Below, in pieces: positions 31,420-38,252 of a stretch of 47,937 nucleotides of DNA (positions are counted from its first letter, which is position 1; every line of letters begins with the position of its first letter). The notes beneath the pieces are model-generated. The model saw only the letters and a program-made list of their open reading frames with translations. It did not search any database and was not told where the DNA came from. Source of the DNA: Acidobacteriota bacterium (lineage in GTDB: Bacteria > Acidobacteriota > Terriglobia > Acidiferrales > UBA7541); contig PLUM01000055.1 of NCBI GenBank assembly GCA_003165465.1, forward strand, positions 1 to 47,937. Reading direction: 5' to 3'. The position numbers and the translations under genes are program-made.

Positions 31420-31830
31420 CTATCCCCACGCATCGTCGGGAAGATTGACGATGATTGGCTCGGACGTGCTGCGGATGACGACCCAGCGGAAGGGCGTGTT
31501 CTTCGACGGGTTGATTTCGCGGTGGACGAGCCAGGCCGGGACGTGCAGAAAATCTCCGGCGCGCGCCGTGAGGGAATGTTCTCCGTGTTCGCCCCACTGG
31601 ACGAACGATTCGCCTTCCAGGACATACGCGACGGTTTCCTGCGGGCCGTGGTGATGAATTCCCGTGCGTGCTACGGGTTCGACCAGGAATGTTCCGCCCC
31701 AGAGCGCCGAGTGGATGCCCAGATCGGGAGAGATGGCCGCGAGGCGTAGCGAACCTGGAGTTTGCGAGGTTCCCTCGCTGAATTGATTGGCGTGGACGAC
31801 GCTAACGGACAGCGGACTCTCTTTGCTCAT
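31420..31830 (-). CDS. Cupin-domain protein
   Basis: A 136-residue single-domain cupin from ATG 31830 (MSKESPLSVSVVHANQFSEG); ATG 31869, 13 codons upstream, is possible, while any longer frame would run into the neighbouring repeat. Both cupin motifs are intact: GIHHHGPQETVAYVLEGE, with HxH and Glu, and AGDFLHVPAWLVHREIN, with the final His and Asn. It should therefore bind a metal. Such small cupins act as dioxygenases, isomerases or sensory domains. The next gene upstream on this strand is pilT, with a 300-base repeat-rich gap between them, so the cupin is probably separately transcribed. No substrate can be named. Confidence 0.88.
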   Translation of the reverse strand: MSKESPLSVSVVHANQFSEGTSQTPGSLRLAAISPDLGIHSALWGGTFLVEPVARTGIHHHGPQETVAYVLEGESFVQWGEHGEHSLTARAGDFLHVPAWLVHREINPSKNTPFRWVVIRSTSEPIIVNLPDDAWG

Positions 31831-31914
31831 GGTCGATTCGATGTTTGGAAGGGCGAGAGGTTGCATTCCGGCGAAATGAAAGAGGGAAGGCCGCGTACAG
31901 CGCGCACTCTCGCG

Positions 31915-32100
31915 CCAAGAGCCAGCGGCTAAAGCCGCATTGATTTCGCGGACTTTACGGCACGGCTGAAGCCGTGCCCCACAAAGACTGTGCCCTACAT
32001 AAACTTGGAAGTTGCGATACAGGCTTTTCAACCGGGGTGGTTTTGATTTGTGGAAGCTAAAGTCAAAAGAACACAGGCTGAAGCCTGTGCTACTGAAACC
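31915..32100. repeat. Composite palindromic element, inverted partner of the one at 21592
   Basis: It reads AGCCAGCGGCTAAAGCCGCA, then GGCACGGCTGAAGCCGTGCC, then, after a spacer, ACAGGCTGAAGCCTGTGCTA. The first ~75 bases match the reverse complement of 21680-21750, including the non-palindromic connecting bases. It occupies most of the 31831-32130 gap. Confidence 0.85.
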
Positions 32101-32130
32101 GGAATCGCGCAATCTTTCTGCGATGGATCG

Positions 32131-33276
32131 CTATCGTTTGCTGGTGCGCTCGAATTCGTTCATGCTTTGCTCCATTTGCTCGCGGGCTGAATCGGCGGTG
32201 GAGCGAATACCCTGGATGCGCAGTTTGAAGTCATCGGAGTTGCTGGCGTGCAGGAGAGCTTCCTCGTAGGAGATGAGTTCACGCGTATAAAGGTCAAAGA
32301 GCGATTGGTCGAACGTCTGCATCCCGTACTGGCTGGTACCCGCGGCGATAGCCTCGTGGATCATGCGCGTTTTGTCCGGGTTGATGATGCAGTCGCGGAT
32401 ATATCCGGTTCCGATCATGATTTCGACGGCGGGAACGCGGCCATTTCCATCGGCGCGGCGGACCAGGCGCTGGCTGATGACGGCCTTGAGCGTGCCGGCC
32501 AATTGCAGGCGAATCTGTTTTTGCTCGGGGGGAGGGAAGACCGCGATGATGCGCTGAATCGTTTCGGTCGCGTCGAGCGTGTGCAAGGTTGAGAACACCA
32601 GGTGGCCTGTTTCGGCGGCCAGCAACGCCGTGCTAATGGTTTCGAGGTCGCGCATTTCGCCGACCAGAATGACGTCGGGATCCTGGCGAAGCGCGGCGCG
32701 CAGGGCGGTCGAGAAGTTCGCGGTGTCCACTTCGACTTCGCGCTGGTTGATGACGCTCTTCTTGTCGCGGTGCAGGAATTCGATGGGGTCTTCCACCGTG
32801 ATGATGTGATCCGTACGCGTGGTGTTGATCCGGTCGATCATGGCCGCAAGGGTCGTGGATTTTCCGGAACCCGTGGTCCCCGTGACGAGCACCAGCCCGC
32901 GCTGTTCCGTGCAGATTGTTTCCACGACGCGCGGGAGATTCAGGTCCTCGATCGTGCGAATCTTCGTAGGAATAATACGGAGCACCATGCCGACGTTGCC
33001 ACGCTGCTGGAAGACGTTGACGCGAAACCGGCCGAGGCCCGCAACGCCGTACGCCATGTCGAGTTCGGCGGTTTCCTTGAACTTTTGCTTCTGGCGATTC
33101 GTCATCATGCTGAACGCCATGGAGAGCATTTCTTCGGGGCTGACGCGCGGCACATCGGTCTGCGGAGTCAGCGCGCCGTCAATACGCAGGGAGGGATGGT
33201 TTCCCACCTTTAGATGAAGGTCGGACGCCTTGGTTTCAACAGCGCGGCGCAGCAGATCATCAATGTTAAGAGCCAT
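32131..33276 (-). CDS. pilT: Type IV pilus retraction ATPase PilT
   Basis: A 381-residue secretion ATPase of the PilT class, which powers disassembly of the pilus at the inner membrane and so twitching motility. The N-terminus MALNIDDLLRRAVETKASDLHLK is typical. Walker A is GTTGSGKST (133-141), the Asp box VEDPIEFLH (161-169), Walker B DVILVGEMRD (201-210), and the His box GHLVFSTLHT follows. The C-terminal motif usually read AIRNLIREGK appears as YIRDCIINPDKTRMIHEAI, a divergence that does not change the class. ATG 33276 has AGGTG seven bases upstream. No other pilus genes (pilB, pilC) are in the window, so pilT is separated from the rest of the machinery here. Length and motif order are complete. 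Confidence 0.93.
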   Translation of the reverse strand: MALNIDDLLRRAVETKASDLHLKVGNHPSLRIDGALTPQTDVPRVSPEEMLSMAFSMMTNRQKQKFKETAELDMAYGVAGLGRFRVNVFQQRGNVGMVLRIIPTKIRTIEDLNLPRVVETICTEQRGLVLVTGTTGSGKSTTLAAMIDRINTTRTDHIITVEDPIEFLHRDKKSVINQREVEVDTANFSTALRAALRQDPDVILVGEMRDLETISTALLAAETGHLVFSTLHTLDATETIQRIIAVFPPPEQKQIRLQLAGTLKAVISQRLVRRADGNGRVPAVEIMIGTGYIRDCIINPDKTRMIHEAIAAGTSQYGMQTFDQSLFDLYTRELISYEEALLHASNSDDFKLRIQGIRSTADSAREQMEQSMNEFERTSKR

Positions 33277-33430
33277 GGCTTCACCTGTCCCAGTGCGGAG
33301 AACCGCACGTTCAACGTAGCATTGGGGGAACCGTCGGGCAAGCGCAACGGGATGAAGTGATGCCGCTTAGTAACTGGCAGTTTGAGAACACCGAAACGCG
33401 GGCCCGAGGCGTGGAGGAAGAAGGGCGAGG

Positions 33431-33769
33431 TTAGCGCAGCTCGGCCAATGCCGCTTCCATTTCGGCTTTGGCGTGTTCGTCGCCCACGCGCCGAGCCGTG
33501 GCGATTCCGGCATTCAGCGTGGAGCGGGCCTCTTCCGGGCGGGCGGACTTCGCCAGAAACTGGCCGAATTGAAAATAAGCGGCGATGTATTCGGGATGCG
33601 CGGCGAGGAGCGCCTTGAAATGTTCCTCCGCGGCGGCGGCATCGTCCGAACCGGCGCATTCCATGGCCAGGCCATAGCGGGCGAACGCATCGGCCGGCTT
33701 TGCGGCGACGAAATCCTCGAGAATCTGGCGGCGCGTTTTCTTCTGTGGTTGGGGCAGGCTCATGGTCAT
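33431..33769 (-). CDS. Small TPR-repeat protein
   Basis: About 112 residues from ATG 33769 (or 110 from ATG 33763). After a short polar start (MSLPQPQKKTRRQILEDFVA) come at least two tetratricopeptide-like helical hairpins: PADAFARYGLAMECAGSDDA AAAEEHFKALLAAHPEYIAAYF and FGQFLAKSARPEEARSTLNAG. TPRs mediate protein-protein contacts; no catalytic domain is present. It is cytoplasmic, with no signal peptide. A promoter (TTGGCG, 17 bases, TATACT) ends so close to the gene that the mRNA may begin at or next to ATG 33763. It is divergent from the thioesterase at 33825, 55 bases away, and lies upstream of pilT on the same strand. Confidence 0.78.
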   Translation of the reverse strand: MTMSLPQPQKKTRRQILEDFVAAKPADAFARYGLAMECAGSDDAAAAEEHFKALLAAHPEYIAAYFQFGQFLAKSARPEEARSTLNAGIATARRVGDEHAKAEMEAALAELR

Positions 33770-33798
33770 AGTATATTCGCGCTGGGACAGAACGCCAA
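33770..33798 (-). promoter_or_regulatory. Promoter giving a possibly leaderless TPR mRNA
   Basis: On the minus strand, TTGGCG (33798-33793), a 17-base spacer and TATACT (33775-33770) are directly followed by ATGACCATG. A start point 7 bases after the -10 falls on the A of ATG 33763. Confidence 0.5.
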
Positions 33799-33824
33799 AT
33801 GTCCGTGGAGGCGCGAAGTCAGCC

Positions 33825-34346
33825 ATGAAACCATCTTCTACGCGAACGAAATCGAAAAACGGAGGCGAGAAAATATTGGCGGGGCGTCCGGTGAGCGCCT
33901 CGCACACCGAGATGACGGAACTTGTGCTGCCTCAGGATTCCAACCTTCTGGGGAATATTCTGGGCGGGCGCGTCATGCACATGATCGACATCGCCGGAGC
34001 GATCGCCGCGCACCGGCATTGCCTTCGTACGATGGTTACGGCCTCGGTCGATCATCTTGATTTTTTGAATCCCGTTCGCGTGGGCGATGTAATCGTTCTC
34101 GAAGCCCAGGTGAATCGCGCGTTTCACACGTCGGTGGAAGTGGGCGTCGAAGTATTCTCGGAAGATTCGGTGGCCGGAGTGCGCAAGCATACGACCACGG
34201 CGTTCCTCACGTTCGTGGCGCTCGACGATGCGGGCAGTCCGGTTTCCGTGCCGCCGTTGCTCGTGAAAACAAGCAGGGAGCGCCTCAGATTCCGGGAAGC
34301 GGGAGAGCGGCGCAATCTGCGGCTCAAGGCGCGCAGGCGGATTTGA
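33825..34346 (+). CDS. Acyl-CoA thioesterase (hotdog fold, YciA/BFIT type)
   Basis: A 173-residue hotdog thioesterase from ATG 33825. The first ~25 residues are a basic extension (KPSSTRTKSKNGGEK). The family start, SHTEMTELVLPQDSN, then LGNILGGRVMHMIDIAGAIA, holds the helix and the catalytic Asp/Asn region. The core continues TASVDHLDFLNPVRVGDVIV, EAQVNRAFHTSVEVGVEVFS and TTAFLTFVALDD. It hydrolyses acyl-CoA thioesters; chain length is not predictable. The C-terminal tail after ~150 is Arg-rich (SRERLRFREAGERRNLRLKA). An in-frame ATG at 33912 (MTELVL) would remove the family's conserved serine-rich lead. It is divergent from the TPR gene. Its connection to aryl-CoA metabolism in the region is only a possibility. 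Confidence 0.9.
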   Translation: MKPSSTRTKSKNGGEKILAGRPVSASHTEMTELVLPQDSNLLGNILGGRVMHMIDIAGAIAAHRHCLRTMVTASVDHLDFLNPVRVGDVIVLEAQVNRAFHTSVEVGVEVFSEDSVAGVRKHTTTAFLTFVALDDAGSPVSVPPLLVKTSRERLRFREAGERRNLRLKARRRI

Positions 34347-34434
34347 CGCGGAGTGTTCGCAAGATTAATGGAAATTAATGTGAAACATTTATGTTTCGCG
34401 TGAAATTTAGTTTGGAGCGATTTGATTTTGTTCC

Positions 34435-34508
34435 GAGTAGCGCGGGCTTACGCCTGCGCGGTTTTGTATATACGTAACTCAAAACCCCGCAGGCTGAAGT
34501 ACGCGCTT
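34435..34508. repeat. Intergenic palindromic element, family C, copy with GC-type arms
   Basis: GAGTAGCGCGGGCTTACGCC and CCCCGCAGGCTGAAGTACGCGC are the two arms, partly decayed on the right. The spacer differs from other copies (TTTTGTATATACGTAACTCA). In the gap 34347-34816 the only other recognised item is the promoter at 34745. Confidence 0.75.
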
Positions 34509-34744
34509 CCACCCCCACATCGCAAGGTCTTTATTTCCACTGTACATGCGGCTCCATTCGTCCTTCACCCTCGCGTGAGAAACGCTCGCTCATTCCGAAT
34601 GTAATTAAGATTTTATCCGTTCGGGCGATGATTCTCTGTACGGGGAGCGGCGGATATTTGCTCGGGCCTGAAACGTACATAGAGTACTAGTGTGAGGGGG
34701 AGTTACTGATACGAGGCAATGGGCCACGAAGTCCGATATCGGAA

Positions 34745-34774
34745 TTGACAGGCGTAGTGGAAGTCTCTTACACT
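34745..34774 (+). promoter_or_regulatory. Near-consensus sigma70 promoter of the AAA+ two-gene unit
   Basis: Perfect TTGACA (34745-34750), 18-base spacer, TACACT (34769-34774). Transcription would begin near 34781 and the leader is about 36 bases to ATG 34817. It is one of the strongest promoter matches in the window. Confidence 0.65.
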
Positions 34775-34816
34775 ACGGTTGGATATTGAAATTGGCGTTG
34801 GAATCGGGAGCGATGG

Positions 34817-35251
34817 ATGGCCTTTATTCGGCGCAAAGGAAATACGTTTTATCTGGTGCATAACGTTCGCGAAGGCGGGCGCGTCAAGCAGTTGTACCTC
34901 GCCAAGCTCGGCGAGCGCCCCCGCATTACGGATGACGTCGTGCGGCAGGTTTCCCGTTCGCATCCATTCGTGGATGTGGACTGGAGTGAGTTGCGCGAGG
35001 AGGTCAACAGCCGCGTCGAGCTGTTCGATCCGAGATCCAGCGAGGTTCGGAAACTTGTTTCCACCTTGCGCAATCTGAACCTGGATCTGGCGGACCTGTT
35101 TCCGCCGTTGCTGGATGTTTCGCAATCGCCGCAAGAGGGAATGGAAATTATCATGCAGCTCCGGCTGTTGCATTCCACGGTTGGAGTGAAACTCGACCAG
35201 TTCGACCGGGCCCCGTATCGAGGAGTATTAGCTGACCGGAAATTCCGGTAG
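34817..35251 (+). CDS. Unrecognised 144-residue protein, partner of the AAA+ ATPase
   Basis: The N-terminal ~40 residues form a predicted beta-hairpin with basic residues (MAFIRRKGNTFYLVHNVREG, GRVKQLYLAKLGER). This resembles the N-terminal piece of IS1634-type transposases (RRxKGxYYYLVESxRExGKVRQ), but no transposase catalytic domain follows. Residues ~55-105 are charged and helical (DVDWSELREEVNSRVELFDP, VRKLVSTLRNLNLDLADLFP); the last 40 residues continue with helices (QEGMEIIMQLRLLHSTVG). It is complete, starting at ATG 34817 and ending 10 bases before the ATPase ATG. The tight spacing, shared promoter at 34745 and terminator at 36521 make it a likely substrate adaptor or regulator of the ATPase, as inference from context only. 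Confidence 0.75.
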   Translation: MAFIRRKGNTFYLVHNVREGGRVKQLYLAKLGERPRITDDVVRQVSRSHPFVDVDWSELREEVNSRVELFDPRSSEVRKLVSTLRNLNLDLADLFPPLLDVSQSPQEGMEIIMQLRLLHSTVGVKLDQFDRAPYRGVLADRKFR

Positions 35252-35261
35252 GAGAATCCCG

Positions 35262-36488
35262 ATGAGCAGCCGCGCAGCACAACAGCAATTACTGGACCCG
35301 ACGCTGAGAAGCGTGGAGTCGCAGGAATTTCAAGCTTCCCTCAAGGACAGAGTGGTGGGGCAGGAAGAAGGGGTCCGCGCACTCGTGGACCTCTACCAGG
35401 TCTTCTGCGCGGGCATGAGCTCGACGGGGCGCCCGGTGGGGAACCTGCTGTTCCTGGGGCCGACAGGCTCGGGGAAGACGCGGATCGTGGAAGCCGCGGC
35501 CGAGATCCTGTTCGGAGATCCGCGCGCGGTCATCAAGGTGGATTGCGCGGAGTTCCAGCACTCGCACGAAATCGCCAAGCTGATCGGATCGCCTCCGGGA
35601 TACCTCGGGCATCGGGAGACGCACCCGCTGATCACGCAGGAAGCGCTCGGGCAGTATCACACCGAGAAGCTGAAGCTGAGTTTCCTGTTGTTTGATGAAA
35701 TTGAGAAGGCGTCGGACGCGCTGTGGCAATTGCTGCTGGGAATTTTGGATAAAGCCACGCTGACGCTGGGCGACAACCGGCGCGTGGACCTGTCGCAGAC
35801 GATGATTTTCCTGACGTCGAACCTGGGCGGAGGAGAGATCACCGAACTGATGACCGGCGGCATGGGATTTGTGCAGCCGATGGACAGGCTCGAGGACAAG
35901 CTGGACGTGAAGGTGGAGCGTACGGCGGCGGGAGCGGCGAAGAAGAAGTTTTCGCCCGAGTTCATGAACCGGTTGGACAAAGTAGTGGTGTTCCATCCAC
36001 TGCGTCACGAACAGCTCGAGCAGATTCTGGAGATCGAGCTGGGAATGGTGCAGCAGCGGGTGCTGGATGCGGGACGAGGCCAGTTCCTGTTCCGCGCGAC
36101 ATCGGCGGCGAGGAAGTTTCTGCTGCGCGAAGGCACGGATATCAAGTACGGCGCGCGGCATCTGAAGCGCGCGATCGAGAAGTTCGTGGTCTATCCTCTG
36201 GCGAATTTGCTGGCGACCGAACAGATTCGGTTCGGCGATATGCTGGTCGTGGATTGGGATGGGAAGTCCGAATTCCTTTCGTTCCAGAAAGAGGGCGAAG
36301 GAGTCGTGGTCCCATCGGGCGCAAAAACGGCGCGCGGTGCGAGCGCGCAGATGGCCAAGGCGACAGGCGGAAAAGCGATCGAAGCTCCTACTTCGGTGAT
36401 TGTCCGTGAGGCAAAAGCGCCGTCGGCTCTGCCATCCGGGGCTCCTCCTCCGGTAGCTTCCGGGCGGAAGAAGGTCGATCCGCAGTAG
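35262..36488 (+). CDS. Single-domain AAA+ ATPase, ClpA/ClpB D2-like
   Basis: A 408-residue AAA+ protein of the Clp/Hsp100 D2 type. ATG 35262 follows TAGGAG at seven bases. Walker A is GPTGSGKT (66-73). The pore-loop GSPPGYLGH (109-117) keeps the substrate-gripping Tyr of ClpB's GYVG. Walker B is FLLFDEIEKA (141-150), sensor 1 is in MIFLTSNLG (~186), the arginine finger in SPEFMNRLDK (~229-238), and sensor 2 in GARHLKRAIEK (~290-300). A ~65-residue Ala/Gly/Pro-rich tail ends the protein. ClpB and ClpA have two AAA modules and an N-domain; here only one D2-like module exists, and no IGF/L loop for ClpP docking is apparent. A disaggregase or remodeller is likely; its target is unknown. Confidence 0.88.
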   Translation: MSSRAAQQQLLDPTLRSVESQEFQASLKDRVVGQEEGVRALVDLYQVFCAGMSSTGRPVGNLLFLGPTGSGKTRIVEAAAEILFGDPRAVIKVDCAEFQHSHEIAKLIGSPPGYLGHRETHPLITQEALGQYHTEKLKLSFLLFDEIEKASDALWQLLLGILDKATLTLGDNRRVDLSQTMIFLTSNLGGGEITELMTGGMGFVQPMDRLEDKLDVKVERTAAGAAKKKFSPEFMNRLDKVVVFHPLRHEQLEQILEIELGMVQQRVLDAGRGQFLFRATSAARKFLLREGTDIKYGARHLKRAIEKFVVYPLANLLATEQIRFGDMLVVDWDGKSEFLSFQKEGEGVVVPSGAKTARGASAQMAKATGGKAIEAPTSVIVREAKAPSALPSGAPPPVASGRKKVDPQ

Positions 36489-36520
36489 GGCATCGGGCAG
36501 CGCGAAACATTCAATTGGAA

Positions 36521-36557
36521 TAGGGCGGCCACGCGGGATTGGCCGCCCTATTTTTTT
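36521..36557 (+). terminator. Strong rho-independent terminator
   Basis: TAGGGCGGCCA and TGGCCGCCCTA form a perfect 11-bp stem around an 8-base loop (36532-36539), followed by seven T (36551-36557). It ends the AAA+ unit 33 bases after its stop codon. Confidence 0.92.
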
Positions 36558-36571
36558 GCACGGGAATTTCA

Positions 36572-36655
36572 AGTAGCGCGGGTTTCAGCCTGCGGGTTTT
36601 CGTTTGCTCCACGCGAAATCAAAGTCAAAACCCGCAGGCTGAAGCCCGCGCTATT
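36572..36655. repeat. Intergenic palindromic element, family C, copy with GC-type arms, intact
   Basis: AGTAGCGCGGGTTTCAGCCT and AGGCTGAAGCCCGCGCTATT pair outside; GCGGGTTTTCG and AAAACCCGC pair inside. The spacer CGTTTGCTCCACGCGAAATC is clearly related to that of the copies at 7692 and 16732, although the arms have changed from A-C-A-G-G to G-C-G-G-G on both sides. It lies between the convergent AAA+ and gcvPB genes. Confidence 0.88.
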
Positions 36656-36661
36656 TGATTC

Positions 36662-38173
36662 TCATTCCTGACGGGAATTTTCCTTTGGCTTCCAGCGGAG
36701 CACGGGCTTGCGCGCGGCGGTGACTTCATCGAGGCGTCCGACGCGCGTGGAATGCGGCGCGGTCTTGACGAGTTCGGGATCCGTGGCGGCTTCCTCGGCA
36801 ATCGAGCGCATGGCGTCGACGAACTCGTCGCACTCCTTCTTCGATTCCGATTCGGTGGGCTCGATCATCATTGCGCCGGACACGATCAGCGGGAACGCCG
36901 TCGTATAGGGATGGAAGCCGTAGTCGATCAGGCGCTTGGCGATGTCCATGGTGTTCACGCCGTTCTTTTTCTGGCGCGCGTCGCTGAAAACGACTTCGTG
37001 CATCGAGGGTGAGTCGAAGGGCAGGTCGTACACGTCCTCGAGCTTTTTGCGGATATAGTTTGCGTTGAGGACCGCGTCCTCGGTGGCCTGGCGGATTCCG
37101 GGGCCATAGGCCAGCGTGTAGGCCAGCGCGCGCACCAGCACACCGAAGTTGCCGCCGAACGCGCGCACTTTCCCAATGGATTTTGGCCGGTGGCTTTCGA
37201 GCGATAGCACGCCGTTTTTTTCGGCCACCATGGGAATCGGCAGGTAGGGTTCGAGAATTTTCTTAACCAATACCGGACCCGCTCCGGGACCGCCGCCGCC
37301 GTGCGGAGTGGAAAATGTTTTGTGCAGGTTGAGGTGCATCACGTCCACGCCAAAGTCGCCGGGGCGCGTGATGCCCGCGAGCGCGTTCATATTCGCGCCG
37401 TCCATGTACAGGAGCGCGCCGTGATCGTGCAGGATCTTGGCGGCTTCGGCGATGTTTTGCTCGAAGACGCCGAGCGTCGAGGGATTGGTGACCATCATGG
37501 CGGCAACGTCGCCATTCACGATTTCCTTCAGCCGCGCGATATCGATTTGGCCGCGCGCATCGGAAGGCACGTTTTCAACTTCGTACCCGGCGATTACGGC
37601 GGTTGCCGGATTGGTGCCGTGCGCGGAGTCGGGAATCAGCACTTTTTTGCGCGGCTTTCCTTGCGTGTCACTCAGATACGCGCGAATCAACAGCAGGCCG
37701 GTGAGTTCGCCTTGCGCGCCCGCCGCGGGTTGCAGCGTGCCGGTATCCATGCCCGTAATTTCAGCGAGGCAGCTCAGCAGGAGCTGCAGAATTTTCAGGC
37801 AGCCTTGCGAGATTTCCTGCGGCTGGTAGGGATGCTCGTTGGCGATGCCGTCCAGGCGGGCGACAAATTCGTTCACGCGCGGATTATATTTCATCGTGCA
37901 GGAGCCGAGCGGATACATGCCCAGATCGATTGCGTAATTCCAGGTGGAGAGGCGCGTGAAGTGGCGGATCACCTCGATCTCGCTGACCTCGGGAAATCCC
38001 TCGATGGCCTCGCGCACATAGCTCGAGCCCAGGGCGGTGCGCACGTCCACGGCGGGCACGTCGAGCGGAGGCAGATCGAAGGCGCGCTTGCCGGGCACGG
38101 ACTCCTCGAAGATCAGCCCTTCATTCTGATTGACGTGGCGTCCCGCTTTTTTGATGCGATCGGTCAATGCCAT
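36662..38173 (-). CDS. gcvPB: Glycine dehydrogenase (decarboxylating) subunit 2
   Basis: The C-terminal half of the split P-protein, 503 residues. It holds the PLP site: MHLNLHKTFSTPHGGGGPGA (~288-307) contains the Schiff-base Lys. The start GKRAFDLPPLDVPAVD is family-typical, as is LGSCTMKYNPRVNE. With subunit 1 it decarboxylates glycine, transferring the aminomethyl group to lipoyl-GcvH. It lies last in gcvT-gcvH-gcvPA-gcvPB, 79 bases after the gcvPA stop, on the minus strand. Length is within the usual range (about 480-510). AAAGAAAGAG precedes ATG 38173. A family C repeat follows downstream and may end the transcript. Confidence 0.96.
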   Translation of the reverse strand: MALTDRIKKAGRHVNQNEGLIFEESVPGKRAFDLPPLDVPAVDVRTALGSSYVREAIEGFPEVSEIEVIRHFTRLSTWNYAIDLGMYPLGSCTMKYNPRVNEFVARLDGIANEHPYQPQEISQGCLKILQLLLSCLAEITGMDTGTLQPAAGAQGELTGLLLIRAYLSDTQGKPRKKVLIPDSAHGTNPATAVIAGYEVENVPSDARGQIDIARLKEIVNGDVAAMMVTNPSTLGVFEQNIAEAAKILHDHGALLYMDGANMNALAGITRPGDFGVDVMHLNLHKTFSTPHGGGGPGAGPVLVKKILEPYLPIPMVAEKNGVLSLESHRPKSIGKVRAFGGNFGVLVRALAYTLAYGPGIRQATEDAVLNANYIRKKLEDVYDLPFDSPSMHEVVFSDARQKKNGVNTMDIAKRLIDYGFHPYTTAFPLIVSGAMMIEPTESESKKECDEFVDAMRSIAEEAATDPELVKTAPHSTRVGRLDEVTAARKPVLRWKPKENSRQE

Positions 38174-38252
38174 CTCTTTCTTTTTCGCTCCGGTGTTGTT
38201 CAGGTGCGATAAACACCGCTAGCTGCGAATTTGGCCTGTCTAGCGCCTATTC

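Noticed and set aside
31831-32112. N-terminal extension of the cupin at 31420
   Set aside because: The extra codons are read from a palindromic repeat; the protein from ATG 31830 is a complete cupin.
3951-36655. Repeated palindromes considered as a CRISPR array
   Set aside because: Copies are scattered in single intergenic sites, not tandem with regular spacers, and no cas gene is present.
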